Of a stretch of 64,000 bases of DNA, positions 1 through 11,300 are shown piece after piece. Where the stretch lies: assembly GCF_048544455.1 (NCBI RefSeq), contig NC_133537.1, positions 306,751,738 through 306,815,737 of the forward strand, read 5' to 3'. The translations under genes and the position numbers were made by a program. The notes under the pieces were generated by a model that was given only the letters and a program-made list of their open reading frames with translations, searched no databases and was not told where the DNA came from. Source of the stretch: Silene latifolia. Taxonomy: Eukaryota; Streptophyta; Magnoliopsida; Caryophyllales; Caryophyllaceae. The stretch's first letter is position 1. Each line of letters starts with the position of its first letter.

Positions 1-362
1 TGGAGTTTGATTTTGTTCCAGGAATTGGATTCGAATACTAACGTAAAGATACAGTGACGCTGTTACTAGTGTCATATTTAGGATATCGAATGGGATTGGG
101 ATGCTTTATTTATTAGCGAGATCAAAGTAAGGAAGTAACGGGGTTCCATTTTTGGCCTCAAATTGAAGTGTTCGTAGTCCATAATCATTTTGCATGTTAA
201 GTAGTGAATGCGGATGCTTGGCATAGAACAAAGCCTCTGATTGACATTTCACTAAACACCCACTTTTGACATGATATTCCAAATTTCCAACTACCAAAGG
301 ATTATCTGTTTCAGAAACATCTTTTTTATTGTTTTAAGTAATCATCTCTGTCTTCTGTGTAG

Positions 363-3300
363 TTGACATGCCGCTTGATTGGTGTCATCCTTGAGGAAAC
401 AAGTCCAGAGGAACTTCAGGTGCAATGTTTTTATCTCTTCGTTTCCAGTTGCCTGGTTACAAAATTGCTATTGACTGGTAGCTAACTTGTACTTTGTTTA
501 TGCAGAAGAAAGCCACAGTTAGATCTTCTGTGTTAGAAGTGTTATTGGAGATTACAAAATATTGTGACCTCTATTTCATGGAGAGTGTTCTTGATGATGA
601 AAGCGAAGTATGTAAGAAGCTTGCTCCAACCAGAATCAGTATCTTGACTTAAATCATTTTATTTCTTTGACATGGATTCTTTCCTTATATATTTTTTGGT
701 TGTTCATTCAAGTTTATGCACTTGTTCACTTTCCATGGATCTGATTAAAGTTAGACACTAAGATACAAGCCTTAAGGATGAGCTGTGATAAGTGCAGGAG
801 AACATACTTTTTAGCTTGTTTTCTCAATCATACAAGAAGATGGAACGAAAATCTTTAGTTATCTTAAGCTCACTATATTTTCAGATTAGGAATGGCGTTA
901 ACTGGAAGAGATTCCCCTTACTCTTGGGTATTCAGAAATCTTAACATATACAAAATGAGTCAAATCTCAGTTGGCCTGCTGGCTGCTTAGTCGCGGTAGG
1001 GGGACCAGGGATGAAGAGAAGAGAAAGTAGAGATTAGAGTCCTGAAATTTCTACGCTCAAACCGTTTCAATGTTATTTCCAGATGGAATTTGTTGATTCC
1101 TCTACACTATCCCATTGTCTGGTGACCAGATATGTTGTATAATAAGTTATAGCTCCTCTTGCCAATAAGTGGATCTCTGTGCCATTCTGCCCTTCCGAAC
1201 TTTCTAACGATGACATCATGTTAGGCTTGTAGCTCTTATGAACTTACAACTTCACTACTTAGTCTATCCTACAATACTTTTAGTTCCTTGGGCGTTTACC
1301 ACTTGGATAGATCAATTGAAGTTTTAATTAATAGAGAGAATAGTCTAGCAAGATTTAGTCGTTTTTTCCTGGTTAGAAATGTTGAACTTGAGGGGTTTGG
1401 TTATTCTCGTTGTTATGGTAATCAAGTAATCTCTATAGGTGAAAGAATCTCCTAAAGTGGTAAAACATACAAGTTTTTAGGATTTCCCTTGTCTCATGTT
1501 AACACCATGTGATCCAAAATGCTCGAATGCTCAATCAATGAGGTCGCTCCAGAATGCTTGTTTTCCCTCATTGTTTCAGGGAATGCATGGCTTGTTATTT
1601 TTTTTACATCTTTAGTAGTATGAAGGAGAGTTTGATAGATAGTTTATGCATTAGAACCTTTTAGCTTTCTTATTTTGGGACTCTTATGAACTTCTATTCT
1701 ATGGTTTACCCACAGGTGTTTGTGGTTTCGCTCTGGGTTTCTAAGGCACCTCACATGTGAAGGAGGAGTGTTAAGAACTCATATAGTGTGGTTTACCACT
1801 TGTGAGTGTCCCATATAGATTATTGACAAAATGAGGAGGGAGTTCAATACTATTTAAACAATTGAGTTCATCTTTGGCTTAGGAAGTGGGCTCTCTCTCC
1901 TATTTATGGGTGTGGCCCAACCTTTTATGACTTTAACTGCGATTACGTGTTTGGTGTCGACAGTATATCAGTGAGGTACCCTATGCTTTAGCATATTTAC
2001 ATCAAGGTACCTCGAGGTTTGGGGATTGAATTGCAGTAACCGAGTATTTGTGGTTAAATTATGCTTTGATTTTCAAGTATGCTAAGGTTGGTGATAAATG
2101 AATTTAATTATGTAGGTTACCTATTTGTTGTTATTCATGATAGAACCTATAGACCTAATTAACAAATTAACAATATGAGAAGTGGCGATTATTTGCTGTA
2201 AGACGATGTCAGCGGGGCGGGTACAAGTGGGTACCGCCCCGCACCCGCCCCAGTTAGGGCGGGGATGGGTAGAGCTTTGGCGGGTGATGGGGCGGGTGCG
2301 GTTACGAAAATTGTACCCGCCATGGGTAATGGGGCGGGGATGGATTTCGCATCTTACCCACCTAATACCCGCCTACCCGCCAATCATTAAAAAAATTAGT
2401 AGGATTATGATAATTTTATAAATCGTATTTAGTTATAATTAAGATATAATGATAATAATCCCTTCAAAAAAAAAGATATAATGATAATAATAGCTATTTT
2501 ATAAAGTTTTTTACTAATTTATTTGGTTAATAATTAAAATTATAAAGATAAAATCAAAAAAAATGAAAATTAATGTGATTAAACCAACTGTTACGAAAAA
2601 ATTTATCGAATAAAATTATGGTCTAGCGGGTTAATGGGTAAGCGGGGCGGGTACAGTTTTATATTTTTACCCGTTGGGGCGGGGATGGTTTTGGAAATTT
2701 GTACCCGCCACGGGTGGTGGGGCGGGGATGGGTACAAGTTTTTCTTGGTGGGTACGGGTACGGGGGAGCCTATATCCACCACCGCCCCGCCCCAATGACA
2801 TCCCTTGACAGTAAGAGTTTTGATAGCATCATTGAATAGCTATATACAGTATGAGTTATGATTCCTTATGAATGAAATTTTTCAGCGAAGAAACAAGTAA
2901 CCTTAAGATTAATTTAGTAATCATTCTTAACAGAAATTTTAAAGTTTGTAAAATCATCAAATCTAGATTTTCAAATGTGAAATAGGGTGAAGTTGTCATT
3001 TCTTATCTTAAGGTTTTGAGGTGTTTGATATGGTATGCATCTGTGTTACTCAGACACGCCGACACGTGTCGGACACGGCTATTTGGGGTGAATTTTCCTG
3101 TTTTGTGGTCTAAATTGAAGTGTCATGTCGGACACCGACACGTGTTTGACACGCGACACGGTAGTTAAGTGAAGTGTCGGAGTAACATAGCTTATACATG
3201 ATGATTACTTGTTTATCATACTTGTGCTGAATAACTTTGAAATCAATGATAACATTTTATTTCAGTGATTATGAAAAGCCAATGTTTCAATTAGTCAGAA

Positions 3301-5143
3301 TTCAGGTTACCTTTTTTGTACTTGTTAGTTGTCAGTTATCACTTCTCACAACCTTTCATGAAGGTATCTTCGAGGAAAGTTTCTCAATTAAAGGATATAG
3401 ATCTACTTACTGGTTTCATCTGTTGCTTGTATGTTGTTTCAACTTTCAAGTGTATTATCACTTTGAGATTACTTTTCATCCAAAGGTTATGTCATCGTCC
3501 TACTCAAACAAAGAATCGCCGTATGATTGATTTCTTATACATGCTTGGTCGTAAAATTAATCAGCTTGTTTACTTTTGTGAATGTCGTCTGATCTGATCT
3601 AGATGTTTAGTTTCATACTTTCAAGGCCGCGAAAGTGGCAATTAAAACCCTTAAGTTTAATCAATGGTGCAATCAAGCCCCCTAACTTTCATATGTAGCA
3701 ATTAACCCCCTTAAGTCTAACTAAAGGTGAAGTTTAACCCCCTACCAATTTCTCCTCAAAATCTCACGAGAAAATCAACTATACTCTATACACTCTTGAT
3801 TTTTATACGTATAATTTAAGTGCACAATTATATTATACAGTAACTATTCAAATACCTAAATTACATCAAAGGAAATCTAAACGTCTTCCTTCATCTCCTT
3901 CAATGTAATCAATTTGTTTATTGTTTTTCTCAAGGTAATTAATTTGTAGTTACTTTCTTACTCTTACTTTGAAATCTAAGTGAAGCTATGGATTTTTCTT
4001 TTATAAATTTGCATTTTTTTATCCTATACTTTTATTGAGATTGTAGCTACATAATCAAGCTCATGAAAATATTTGGTGCCTTTTAGAGAGAAAGGATGAA
4101 GATAAAGATGTAGTACTTGCAGGAAAAATCGTGTTTTTTTACCTTCGTTACGAGAGAAAAGACGACTTATTTTATTGGTGTTGATGAAAGTTGTCATGTA
4201 TATGACTGAGAGTAAGGACTAAGGAGTGATAAATAGTATTGTATAATTTAATTGTATATAGAAATTATACGTATAAAACCAAGAGTGTATAGAGCAGTAG
4301 TTCATTTTCTCATGAGATTTTGAGGAGAAATAGGGAGGGGGTTGAATTTCATCTTTAGTTAGACTTAAGGGGGCTAATTGCTACATATAAAAGCTAGGGG
4401 GCTTGATTGCACCATTGATTAAACTTAGGGGTTTTAATTGCCACTTTCGCGAAAGGCCGCCAAGGCTGATATCATTTCCCGTTAATTGTGATTCTATATG
4501 TTTTTGATTCATTTTGCTCTTCTATTATCTGGAGTTACGCTGGAAATGATGATATTTGTGTAGTTCTCAAAATCCTCTGATTAATTTGCAGAAAAGAGTT
4601 CTTTTGGCTCTTGAAGAAGCAGGAATATTTACATCCGGAGGTTTAATTAAAGACAAGGTAAATGAATCCTTGAACTAACTAGTTATCACATTAATTATAT
4701 TGTTTTGTACACTCGCTGGTTCTGTTTAATTAAAGACAACACAAAAGAATCCTTGAAAAGACAAGGTTAAATTACTTACTAACTTACTAGCAGGAATGCT
4801 AAGCATTTTAATTCAGCCATCATCACACACTTGCAGGTTCTGTTTTGTAGCACAGAAATTGGGTGTACGTCATTTGTTCGGCAATTAGAGCCAGATTGGC
4901 ATATTGATACAAATCCTGAAATAATTTCTCAGTTAGCGGTAAATCTATTTCCATAGTCTTGATTTGGCATCATATTGTTCTTGGCTCATGATCTCATTCT
5001 GCCTTGTCCAGAGGTTCATTAAATATCAGCTTCACATTTCCACAAGTAGACCCGAACGAATTGCACCCAATGTGTTCAGCTCCACATCCCTGGAACATTT
5101 CTTTGGATGCACGCGATTAGTAACAAGTTCAGACACTCTATAA
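363..5143 (+). CDS. PEX22: Peroxisome biogenesis protein 22, 3' exons (5' part outside window)
   Basis: PEX22 anchors the ubiquitin-conjugating enzyme PEX4 on the cytosolic face of the peroxisome, where PEX4 helps recycle the import receptor PEX5 (family knowledge). Five exons join in frame with GT-AG borders: 363-419, 506-607, 4592-4657, 4837-4938 and 5012-5143 (TAA 5141-5143). They encode about 152 residues of the C-terminal, PEX4-binding domain. Recognisable stretches are GVILEETSPEELQ, LEITKYCDLYFMESVLDDES, EAGIFTSGGLIKDKVLFCST, SFVRQLEPDWHID and RFIKYQLHISTSRPERIAPN, as I recall them from plant PEX22. The N-terminal membrane segment lies upstream of the window. The C-terminus runs about ten residues beyond the HFF motif where I remember the Arabidopsis protein ending. 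Intron 2 of this fragment (608-4591) is almost 4 kb and holds three TIR elements. Assignment is from memory of the family, not from a search. Confidence 0.85.
2205..2802. mobile_element. GC-rich non-autonomous TIR element (hAT-like MITE)
   Basis: A roughly 600 bp island in an AT-rich intron. It begins GATGTCAGCGGGGCGGG and ends CCGCCCCGCCCCAATGACATC, so the ends are inverted (GATGTCA / TGACATC) and followed by G- or C-rich subterminal blocks built on GGGCGGG and GGGTACC. The middle is AT-rich. No ORF resembles a transposase. Terminal repeats with many short subterminal repeats are typical of non-autonomous hAT elements, but the superfamily is inferred and no clean 8 bp duplication was seen. 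Confidence 0.55.
3044..3187. mobile_element. Small foldback MITE in PEX22 intron
   Basis: About 144 bp with inverted ends TGTTACTCAGACAC and GTGTCGGAGTAACA. Further internal inverted pieces around GACACGTGTC let most of it fold on itself. It has no coding capacity, and the family is not recognised. Confidence 0.5.
3629..4450. mobile_element. Long-TIR non-autonomous transposon (MULE-like MITE)
   Basis: An 822 bp element with inverted repeats of roughly 200 bp at each end. The left begins GCGAAAGTGGCAATTAAAAC and the right ends with its complement, GTTTTAATTGCCACTTTCGC. Mid-arm blocks such as CTCCTCAAAATCTCA and GTATAATTT are also mirrored. The two flanks share AAGGCC, perhaps the remains of a target-site duplication. 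It lies wholly within the long PEX22 intron, has no ORF, and is probably mobilised by a Mutator-type transposase elsewhere (inference from TIR length). Confidence 0.6.
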
Positions 5144-5900
5144 GGTGGTCCTCGTGCTCCTCTTTTCTACAATTTTCATAGAGCAGATAACTTATGTTTA
5201 CCTTCCTATCATAGTTTAAAATAGCAACCTTTGGGTGCACTTGTGACAATGTCAACGCACCTTAGGTGTACCTTTTGCATAAGGCCCTGCTAACGACGAG
5301 TCAACGTGCACTATTAATCTATTATGTAGTTTCCATATTTTTTGCTCTAGTTTTTTTTCCTTCTATATCCTTCTCTTTGCTCCATTTAATCTTTTTCAAA
5401 TTGAAAACAAATTTTATTGCTGCGCAAAGTTGTACATTCCGTTGTTTGCAAAGACTCTGTGCCTTGTGAACATGAGGTGTGTGCCATCACCTCAGGCCTT
5501 GAACCTCATCACCATAGTCTTCCTCATCTTGTCGTGTTTTGCGCCTTATAAAACTAAAAGCTTTCTGTGTCTCATTTGCAGGTTGGTAGGGCACATTCAG
5601 AAATCATGGTGGTTGATTAGGTTTTCTTGTAATTTGTTGGTTTCATTTTTCAATGTCCATGATAATCATGTGTGCCAAATAGATGCTCGTGGAATTCGCT
5701 CTTTGTGAGGAGGTGCTGCCATGGATCAGTCGCACACGAGTACAGGAGACTGCTGTCTGCAATTTCTGATATTGCATGTTGTCGAATCATTGTAGAAGTG
5801 TATGAGAACAGTGGATTTCTGTAGAAATGAATATTATGTTTTGACTTAATCTTTGTGTCATAACAACTCGTTGTAATAAAATCAGACGCTGTATTAATGT
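5144..5900 (+). other. PEX22 3' untranslated/downstream region
   Basis: After the TAA come about 750 bp of non-coding sequence, with an AATAAA-type signal (TAATAAAATC, near 5875) as the likely polyadenylation site. A stretch around 5260-5700 has open frames only by chance. The exact transcript end cannot be read from sequence alone. Confidence 0.4.
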
Positions 5901-8306
5901 GAAACAAAGCACTATTGAACTTCGAAACAAAACTTGGCTTTGTCTATACAATAGAGTTTACTTCTCGCGTCCGATTTGGTTTTGGTACAGGCGTACGGCC
6001 AATTTGAAGCCCGGTTATTAGTTCAGGGTGTTATTGTTAGTCATGTTTCATTTTGTGTGTGGATATTTAGAGGCGTTTGGTTTGAGAAGGGTTATTAGCT
6101 TCTATTGACATCCATTATTAAACACAAAAAGGTTCAAATATTTCTCCATCCGTTGCCACATCGACCACGAAAACAATCACTACCACAACCAACACCACAA
6201 GCGACTCTTCTGCTCGCTGTCGTTGGTGAGAGTGAGTGGGGTTGTTGGCCTCAACAAATGGGTGGTGATGTCAGGTCATGGTGGGCTTTGATGTTACTGG
6301 AAAAACTTGGTGGTTGGATTAGTGTGGTACTACATGGCAAACGGGTCAATTGGGTTGGGTTTGCAAGAATTTGGTCACAGTTAGATTATTTCGGGTTCGG
6401 GTCATATTTGGGTGGGTTTTCATCATTCGGGTGTGGAGTGGATCATTCGATCCAAGTCATTTTTGTCAGGTTTAGTTTATAAGGCTAAGGATGTTGAAGA
6501 GGCCATTGAACAAGTGAATGACAAAATGCGGTAAACAAACATTAACAAAGTGCTTCATTATTTTTGTCTCTTAACCTTTGCTAAAAAACCCCCCAATTAC
6601 ACTTATCCCTTCTAAAATTAGTTAGGACTAATAGATAGGTTTAATATCTTTGTCATATCAAGAGTTTTACAGTACGTTAATACAATGGTTTAACTAATTA
6701 AATTAGCTAAAACTAAAATGATCTCTTTGCCGTCATGCTATCTCATCTTTAGAGATAAATCCTATTTGACTTGGTCGTTATTCCCGGATTTCAAAGTTGT
6801 CAGATTAAAACTCTCTATAAATTTGCGAATTTTACCTCCTAAAGTGGGACGTTAAGGGAGTAAAACAATAAAAGTATATAATATTCAAAATTAAATTGCG
6901 TATCACTCTTTCCGACTCAAATATTTGTTTCTCTATAAGTAAAGTACTTCTCACAACAACTAATTTGAACGAAGATAGTAATAATCTTATCTATATTAAT
7001 ACAAAAGACAATACTCAATCCTCAGCGCGCCACATCTGCAGTTTTTTTTTTTTTTGGAAATTCATGTTATGGTGGGACCCGTGAGTGTGCAATGTATTTA
7101 TTTCTTCAGATTTTCGTCTTTTCAAACATGCAATAAATTCCGTCTTACACAAATTATATGAAATAATATTATGAAAAAATTCTATGAATTAATATTATGA
7201 AATAATTTTATACATTCCGTGTAAATAAAATTAATAACATATACGCAGATTGAATTACAAATGCGAGTAAATGAAATTTAATTATATAATTTTTAAAACA
7301 AAATTACATAATAATAAAATTACATAATTTCAAGAAGGAATTACATTTATATACGAGATCGAACATAAAACGCAAATGAATTACATACATAATTTTTTAA
7401 AACTACATGGTACAATAATTTTTGTTAAAAAAATAAATCTTGACGGAGTGTTTACTTGGAGTATAAAATAATCATGTATTTTGATTAATATTATTGTACC
7501 ATGCAGCAACAACAACATCCCAACATAATTTTTTAAAAGTACATGGTACAAAATTTTTTGTTTAAAAAAAAATCAATTATGACGGAGTATTTACTTGGAA
7601 TATAAAACTCGGCAACTTAACTATCAGCCGCGCACACCAAAAATGGTAGGTGACAATGATAGGCAACCGAGTTAATTTAGTCTTCAACAAGAATTTAAAG
7701 CAAATTTTAATTTTTTTTAATTGTAAAAAAACAAATAAATTTTAATATAATTTACAAGTGATTAAAAGATTTTTAATAAAAATTTTATAATAAATAATTC
7801 GCAATTGTTGTAATAAATATTTTTTTAATAATAACAACACGATAAGTTAAGAGTCGAAAAACTTTAAAATATGTTCTTTTTAGAAAAAATAATCCTCTCA
7901 GATCTGTATAGAAAGTCGTTCATCACCAAAGATTTATGTACTTGGAGCAAAAATTCTGGCAATTTTACTATCAGTCTCGCACTCCGAATTCGGAAGATGA
8001 CAATGATAGGCTACCGAGTAATTTCTAATTCTACAAGTACGAATGATAGGCAACATTAATATCGTAATGATAAATTATGTAGATCATAGATTTAGACCAA
8101 CTAGATAAGTACAATAGAAATGCAAAAACAAATATACATTCAAAAATATTAATACTGGCCCAAATACATACCCGTGCAAGTACGAAAGTGAACGGAACGG
8201 GCGTGCAAGTACGAAAGTGAATAAATTGCCCAGAAACAAAAAGAGACGGGACTCGGGAGTGAGGGAAGTTGTGTTGTGCTACGCTGCTAGAATTTTTGCT
8301 GCTGCA
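5901..8306. repeat. Intergenic AT-rich region with a diverged triplicated segment
   Basis: No gene is visible. Between about 7390 and 8060 related blocks occur two or three times. A block reading CATGGTACAA... GACGGAGT.TTTACTTGGA appears at 7405-7460 and 7541-7600. A block with ACTATCAG ... TGACAATGATAGGC.ACCGAGT appears at 7617-7676 and 7965-8021, the second copy again preceded by ACTTGGA. A direct 20 bp repeat (CGTGCAAGTACGAAAGTGAA, at about 8171 and 8202) lies just upstream of the next gene. Confidence 0.45.
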
Positions 8307-11300
8307 ATGTCCTCTACAATTCTTCCCACCTCTAAATCCACCATTTTCGTCCATTCTTCTCTCCCATTTCAACATCAAACTCCAACTGCTACTTCTCTTA
8401 ACTTCCCCATGTCTCATGCTAACTTCCCTCTTTCTTCTTCTTCTTCTTCTTCTTCTTCTTCTTCTTCTTCTTCTTCGTTGAATTTCAAGTCTCCTAATAT
8501 CACCAAGAATCTACCTTTATTCTCTTGTCATGCTTCTCTCAAGTACGCTACTTTATTCCCTTCCTTTTGTTTTCTGTTTCCAATTTGTATGCGTGTGTGT
8601 TTCTGATAATATTTGGGTTTTTGTATTGTATGAGATTGTTTTTTGTTGAGTTGTTGCATTGTTACTGCTATTTGAATGATAGACAAGAATTAGCAAATGA
8701 GCAGTTTTTTCTTTCAATTTTTTGGTTTTTATTTAGAATAAAGCCTACATTTGAGCATGTCAATTGGAAATTTTGATTTCCTGTCTTTATACAACAACAT
8801 TACCCAGTGACTCAATGGCTCCCGCAAATTGCAAAGTAAGGGAGGCTCAGATGTACGCAGCCTTACCTTGTAGTTAGCAATAGAAAGAGGCTGCCTTTAT
8901 AATTTTGTAAAAAAAAAAGCATATGGGTTTAAGGACTTTCGGAAGACTGTAAACTGTTTAATTTGGTTAATTGATTTGTGCATTGGTTGAATAATTTTGT
9001 GGCTTTGGTTTTGTTTATGAAGGGATGAAGAATTGCCAATTCATGGGGTGTCTGAAAAGATTGTTGGTGTATTGGGTGGTGGGCAACTCGGTCGAATGTT
9101 ATGCCAAGCTGCTTCTGAAATGGCTATCAAAGTAGCCATCTTGGACCCATCGGAGAACTGCCCGGCTAGTTCTTTATCATATTATCATATGGTTGGCAAT
9201 TTTAATGATAGTGCCACTGTTGAGGAGTTTGCGAAGAGGTTCGTCTCCTATGTCTTGTTCTCCATCTTTCTTTACTTGCCATGGTTTTGGCCTAATTTTA
9301 ATTCTGGTAGCCAGGTGCGGAGTTTTGACTGTGGAAATTGAGCATGTTGATGTTGCCACCCTGGAAAAACTCGAACAACAAGGAGTTGATTGCCAACCTA
9401 AAGCCTCTACTATTAGGATAATTCAGGTATATGGTTAATTATGAACACATTGGTATGGTACATTCTGTTTGATAAATATCTCACGGAGTTGGCAACTGAT
9501 TTCGGCATCTAAGTTGTAGAACTGAAATGCTAATTCAGAACTTTTATTACACTTAGAACACTTGTTTTGTCCATCTTTGTGAAAGATGTGAATGTGACTA
9601 ACTAGAAGAAAATTAGTTTCCATTTGGTTAACTATTTTTTTTTTTAAATCAACTCTAAATCGTGCAGGATAAATTCCTTCAGAAAGTACACTTTTCGCAG
9701 ACTGGGATTCCCTTAGCCGAGTTTATGGAGGTTAGTGGATCTTACACCTTCAATAAAGTGATGCCCTTTTATGAAAATTTATTAGGCATAGCCAATGTCT
9801 CGTCGTACTCCCAAAAAATTGAGAAAACTCCCTTTTTTTCCCTCTTCTTAAATTCTACATTGAATCTTTGATACTTATGTGAAATTTTACCACCATTCTG
9901 CTGTAATTTTCTCATTGGTTTGTCCTTTTATTAGTTAACCTTCAATATTTGTTACAAGTACTTTTCTTTGGACTATTTGCTCATTACGTCCAATTCAGAT
10001 TGAAGATCTAGAAAGTACGAGAAGGGCTGGGGAGCTTTTCGGTTATCCGCTAATGATTAAAAGCAAAAGGCTTGCCTATGATGGCCGTGGTAATGCTGTT
10101 GCCAAGTGTGAAGAGGATCTTTCGTCTGCAGTTAGTGGTATGTAGCTCTCGAAACCTGTTGTCTTAGTATTGATACTTGATTCATGCATAGTTGTCTTAT
10201 TTTGGAGAAGAGCCTGTAAATTTCATGGTTGTGATCTGTAGTTCTTTTAGAACCACATAAAAAGGTTAACATCAAGTAATTGATGAGAATTGTATGTCTC
10301 AAATTTCATTTAAGTTCTAACTTCTAATCAAGAATGGTTGTATTAGGACTTACGAGCAGCCAGATGAAAATGTTATCTTGCTTTCCATTTGTGTTCAATT
10401 TCTGTTAGGATATATTTTGGTTTCATTCTTTCTTTCCCTCCAGTATTCTACTATTTCCATCTATTCTAATGTCCTTTTCATATAATGCAACAGCTCTTGG
10501 AGGATATGAACGAGGTTTATACGTTGAAAAATGGGCTCCTTTTGTTAAGGTTAGTATCATATACTGTACTATTAGGCTGTCTTAGTTTGTATTAAAAATT
10601 GCTCCTTTTCGGTACAATGTTCATATGGATAGGATTATCTGTTGATTATACATTTAAACATTGCATAGTTTAAGGCTTTAAGCAATAAATTCAGTTACCT
10701 CTTCTTTCATTCAGGAGTTGGCTGTCATTGTGGCAAGAGGAAGAGACAATTCTATTTTGTGCTACCCTGTTGTTGAAACTATACACAAGTATGTGCATAC
10801 ATTAGATTTCTTAATATAGCTACCTGTCTCATTTTGTTTTCTAAAAACAACTATAACAAGACAGCCTTTTACACCAGTTTCTCGAAGTTTCTCACCTATA
10901 GTGCGATAAGGAAGGGGGTGGGCTGTATGTAGCCATTGCATTGAAAATACAACTGACTATTTCTTTTACATGACCTCATAAGGAGGGTTGATTCAAGTAT
11001 TTTACCAATTGATTGCTCCTTCATAACGTAAGAAGCACATACAATTCAATTAGCCATTTTGACATAATGTTCTCCATATGACTACTATTAATTAGGTTAG
11101 CTTTACCGAAAAATAAAATTATGGAGGGATTTAGGATGTGTAAATTTATGTACTGGGTATAATTTTGTAGGGAAAACATTTGCCATATAGTTAAGGCTCC
11201 TGCAGAAGTACCATGGAAAATAAGGAACCTGGCAACTGATGTTGCACACAAAGCTGTGAGCTCACTGGAAGGAGCTGGTATCTTTGCTGTGGAATTGTTC

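Noticed and set aside
6105-6482. 125-codon open frame in the intergenic region
   Set aside because: Composition follows degenerate GGGT/TTCGG repeats and it has no protein family features.
8031-8417. 128-codon minus-strand open frame over the start of the purine gene
   Set aside because: It is antisense to the transit-peptide exon and to upstream repeat sequence, and has no recognisable domain.
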